Source: an uncultured Candidatus Saccharibacteria bacterium
GTDB taxonomy: Bacteria; Patescibacteriota; Saccharimonadia; Saccharimonadales; Saccharimonadaceae
Direction of reading: 5' to 3'
NCBI GenBank assembly: GCA_938045445.1
Contig: CALIMM010000004.1
Location: 1 to 13,782 of the forward strand
DNA: 13,782 nucleotides
Shown: in pieces, positions 13,732 to 13,782 of the stretch
Layout: the number at the start of each line of letters is the position of its first letter
How positions within the stretch are numbered: the stretch's first letter is position 1
Notes under the pieces: generated by a model
Database searches by the model: none
What the model was told of the DNA's origin: nothing
The model's input: the letters and a program-made list of their open reading frames with translations, nothing else
Program-made: the position numbers and the translations under genes

Positions 13732-13782
13732 TTACTGAGCGAAATATTTCTCTTCAGCTTCAGTAAGATCAGTCATCGCTGG
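13732..13782 (-). CDS. 3' end of a possible minus-strand gene, cut by window edge
   Basis: Minus-strand frame entering at the right edge reads ...MTDLTEAEEKYFAQ and stops with TAA (13734-13732). The acidic, Gln-terminated tail looks protein-like, and convergence with the MFS gene would be natural. Sixteen codons are too few to identify a product or prove coding. Confidence 0.4.
   Translation of the reverse strand, partial: PAMTDLTEAEEKYFAQ

Noticed and set aside
1..13782. Recoded TGA (as in Gracilibacteria/Absconditabacteria), mobile elements, CRISPR arrays, tRNA or rRNA genes
   Set aside because: TGA ends several well-defined genes at the expected family length. I saw no regularly spaced repeats, transposase frames, tRNA cloverleaf or rRNA-like stretches.

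Overview
The window looks like a chromosomal piece of a compact bacterial genome. My best guess is a member of Candidatus Saccharibacteria (TM7) or a close Patescibacteria relative. The basis is the character of the GroEL sequence, the very tight gene packing (no gap over 200 bp) and the absence of anything typical of larger genomes. This placement is inference from pattern memory and a Chloroflexi or Actinobacteria relative is not excluded. TGA ends several genes (ABC, MarR and GH18 genes), so the code is the ordinary one in which TGA is stop, unlike the TGA=Gly code of Gracilibacteria/Absconditabacteria.

Layout. All genes from 1 to 11172 lie on the minus strand. In transcription order they are: groES-groEL (11172 to 9250, CIRCE-controlled, ending in a strong hairpin terminator); csoR-like regulator plus CopB-type P1B ATPase (9144 to 6806); a VanZ-RDD membrane protein (6750 to 5710); a secreted, membrane-anchored GH18 glycosidase (5629 to 4259); and a marR-abcA-abcB operon (4224 to beyond position 1) joined by two ATGA overlaps. 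On the plus strand a NUDIX hydrolase (11369-11836) and a 14-TMS DHA2-type MFS efflux protein (11998-13665) diverge from groES. A minus-strand reading frame that may be the end of another gene enters at the right edge.

Function. The theme is envelope and stress defence: protein folding (GroESL), metal export (CsoR/CopB), two drug-efflux systems (a heterodimeric ABC exporter with one degenerate ATP site, and the MFS pump), nucleotide clean-up (NUDIX) and two surface/membrane proteins.

The most striking signal is regulatory. Three separate transcription units (marR, vanZ-RDD, csoR) have the same architecture: a perfect TTGACA -35 box, exactly 17 bp of spacer, a -10 box, and then the start codon at almost the exact position where transcription should begin, with no usable Shine-Dalgarno. 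In each one a perfect inverted repeat lies inside the spacer. These read as leaderless promoters with an operator built into the promoter core. Genes inside operons, by contrast, carry Shine-Dalgarno sequences. The MFS pump has a similar promoter upstream that would start a transcript next to a possible 36-codon leader ORF. I did not find a gene cluster that I would call a wholly new system.
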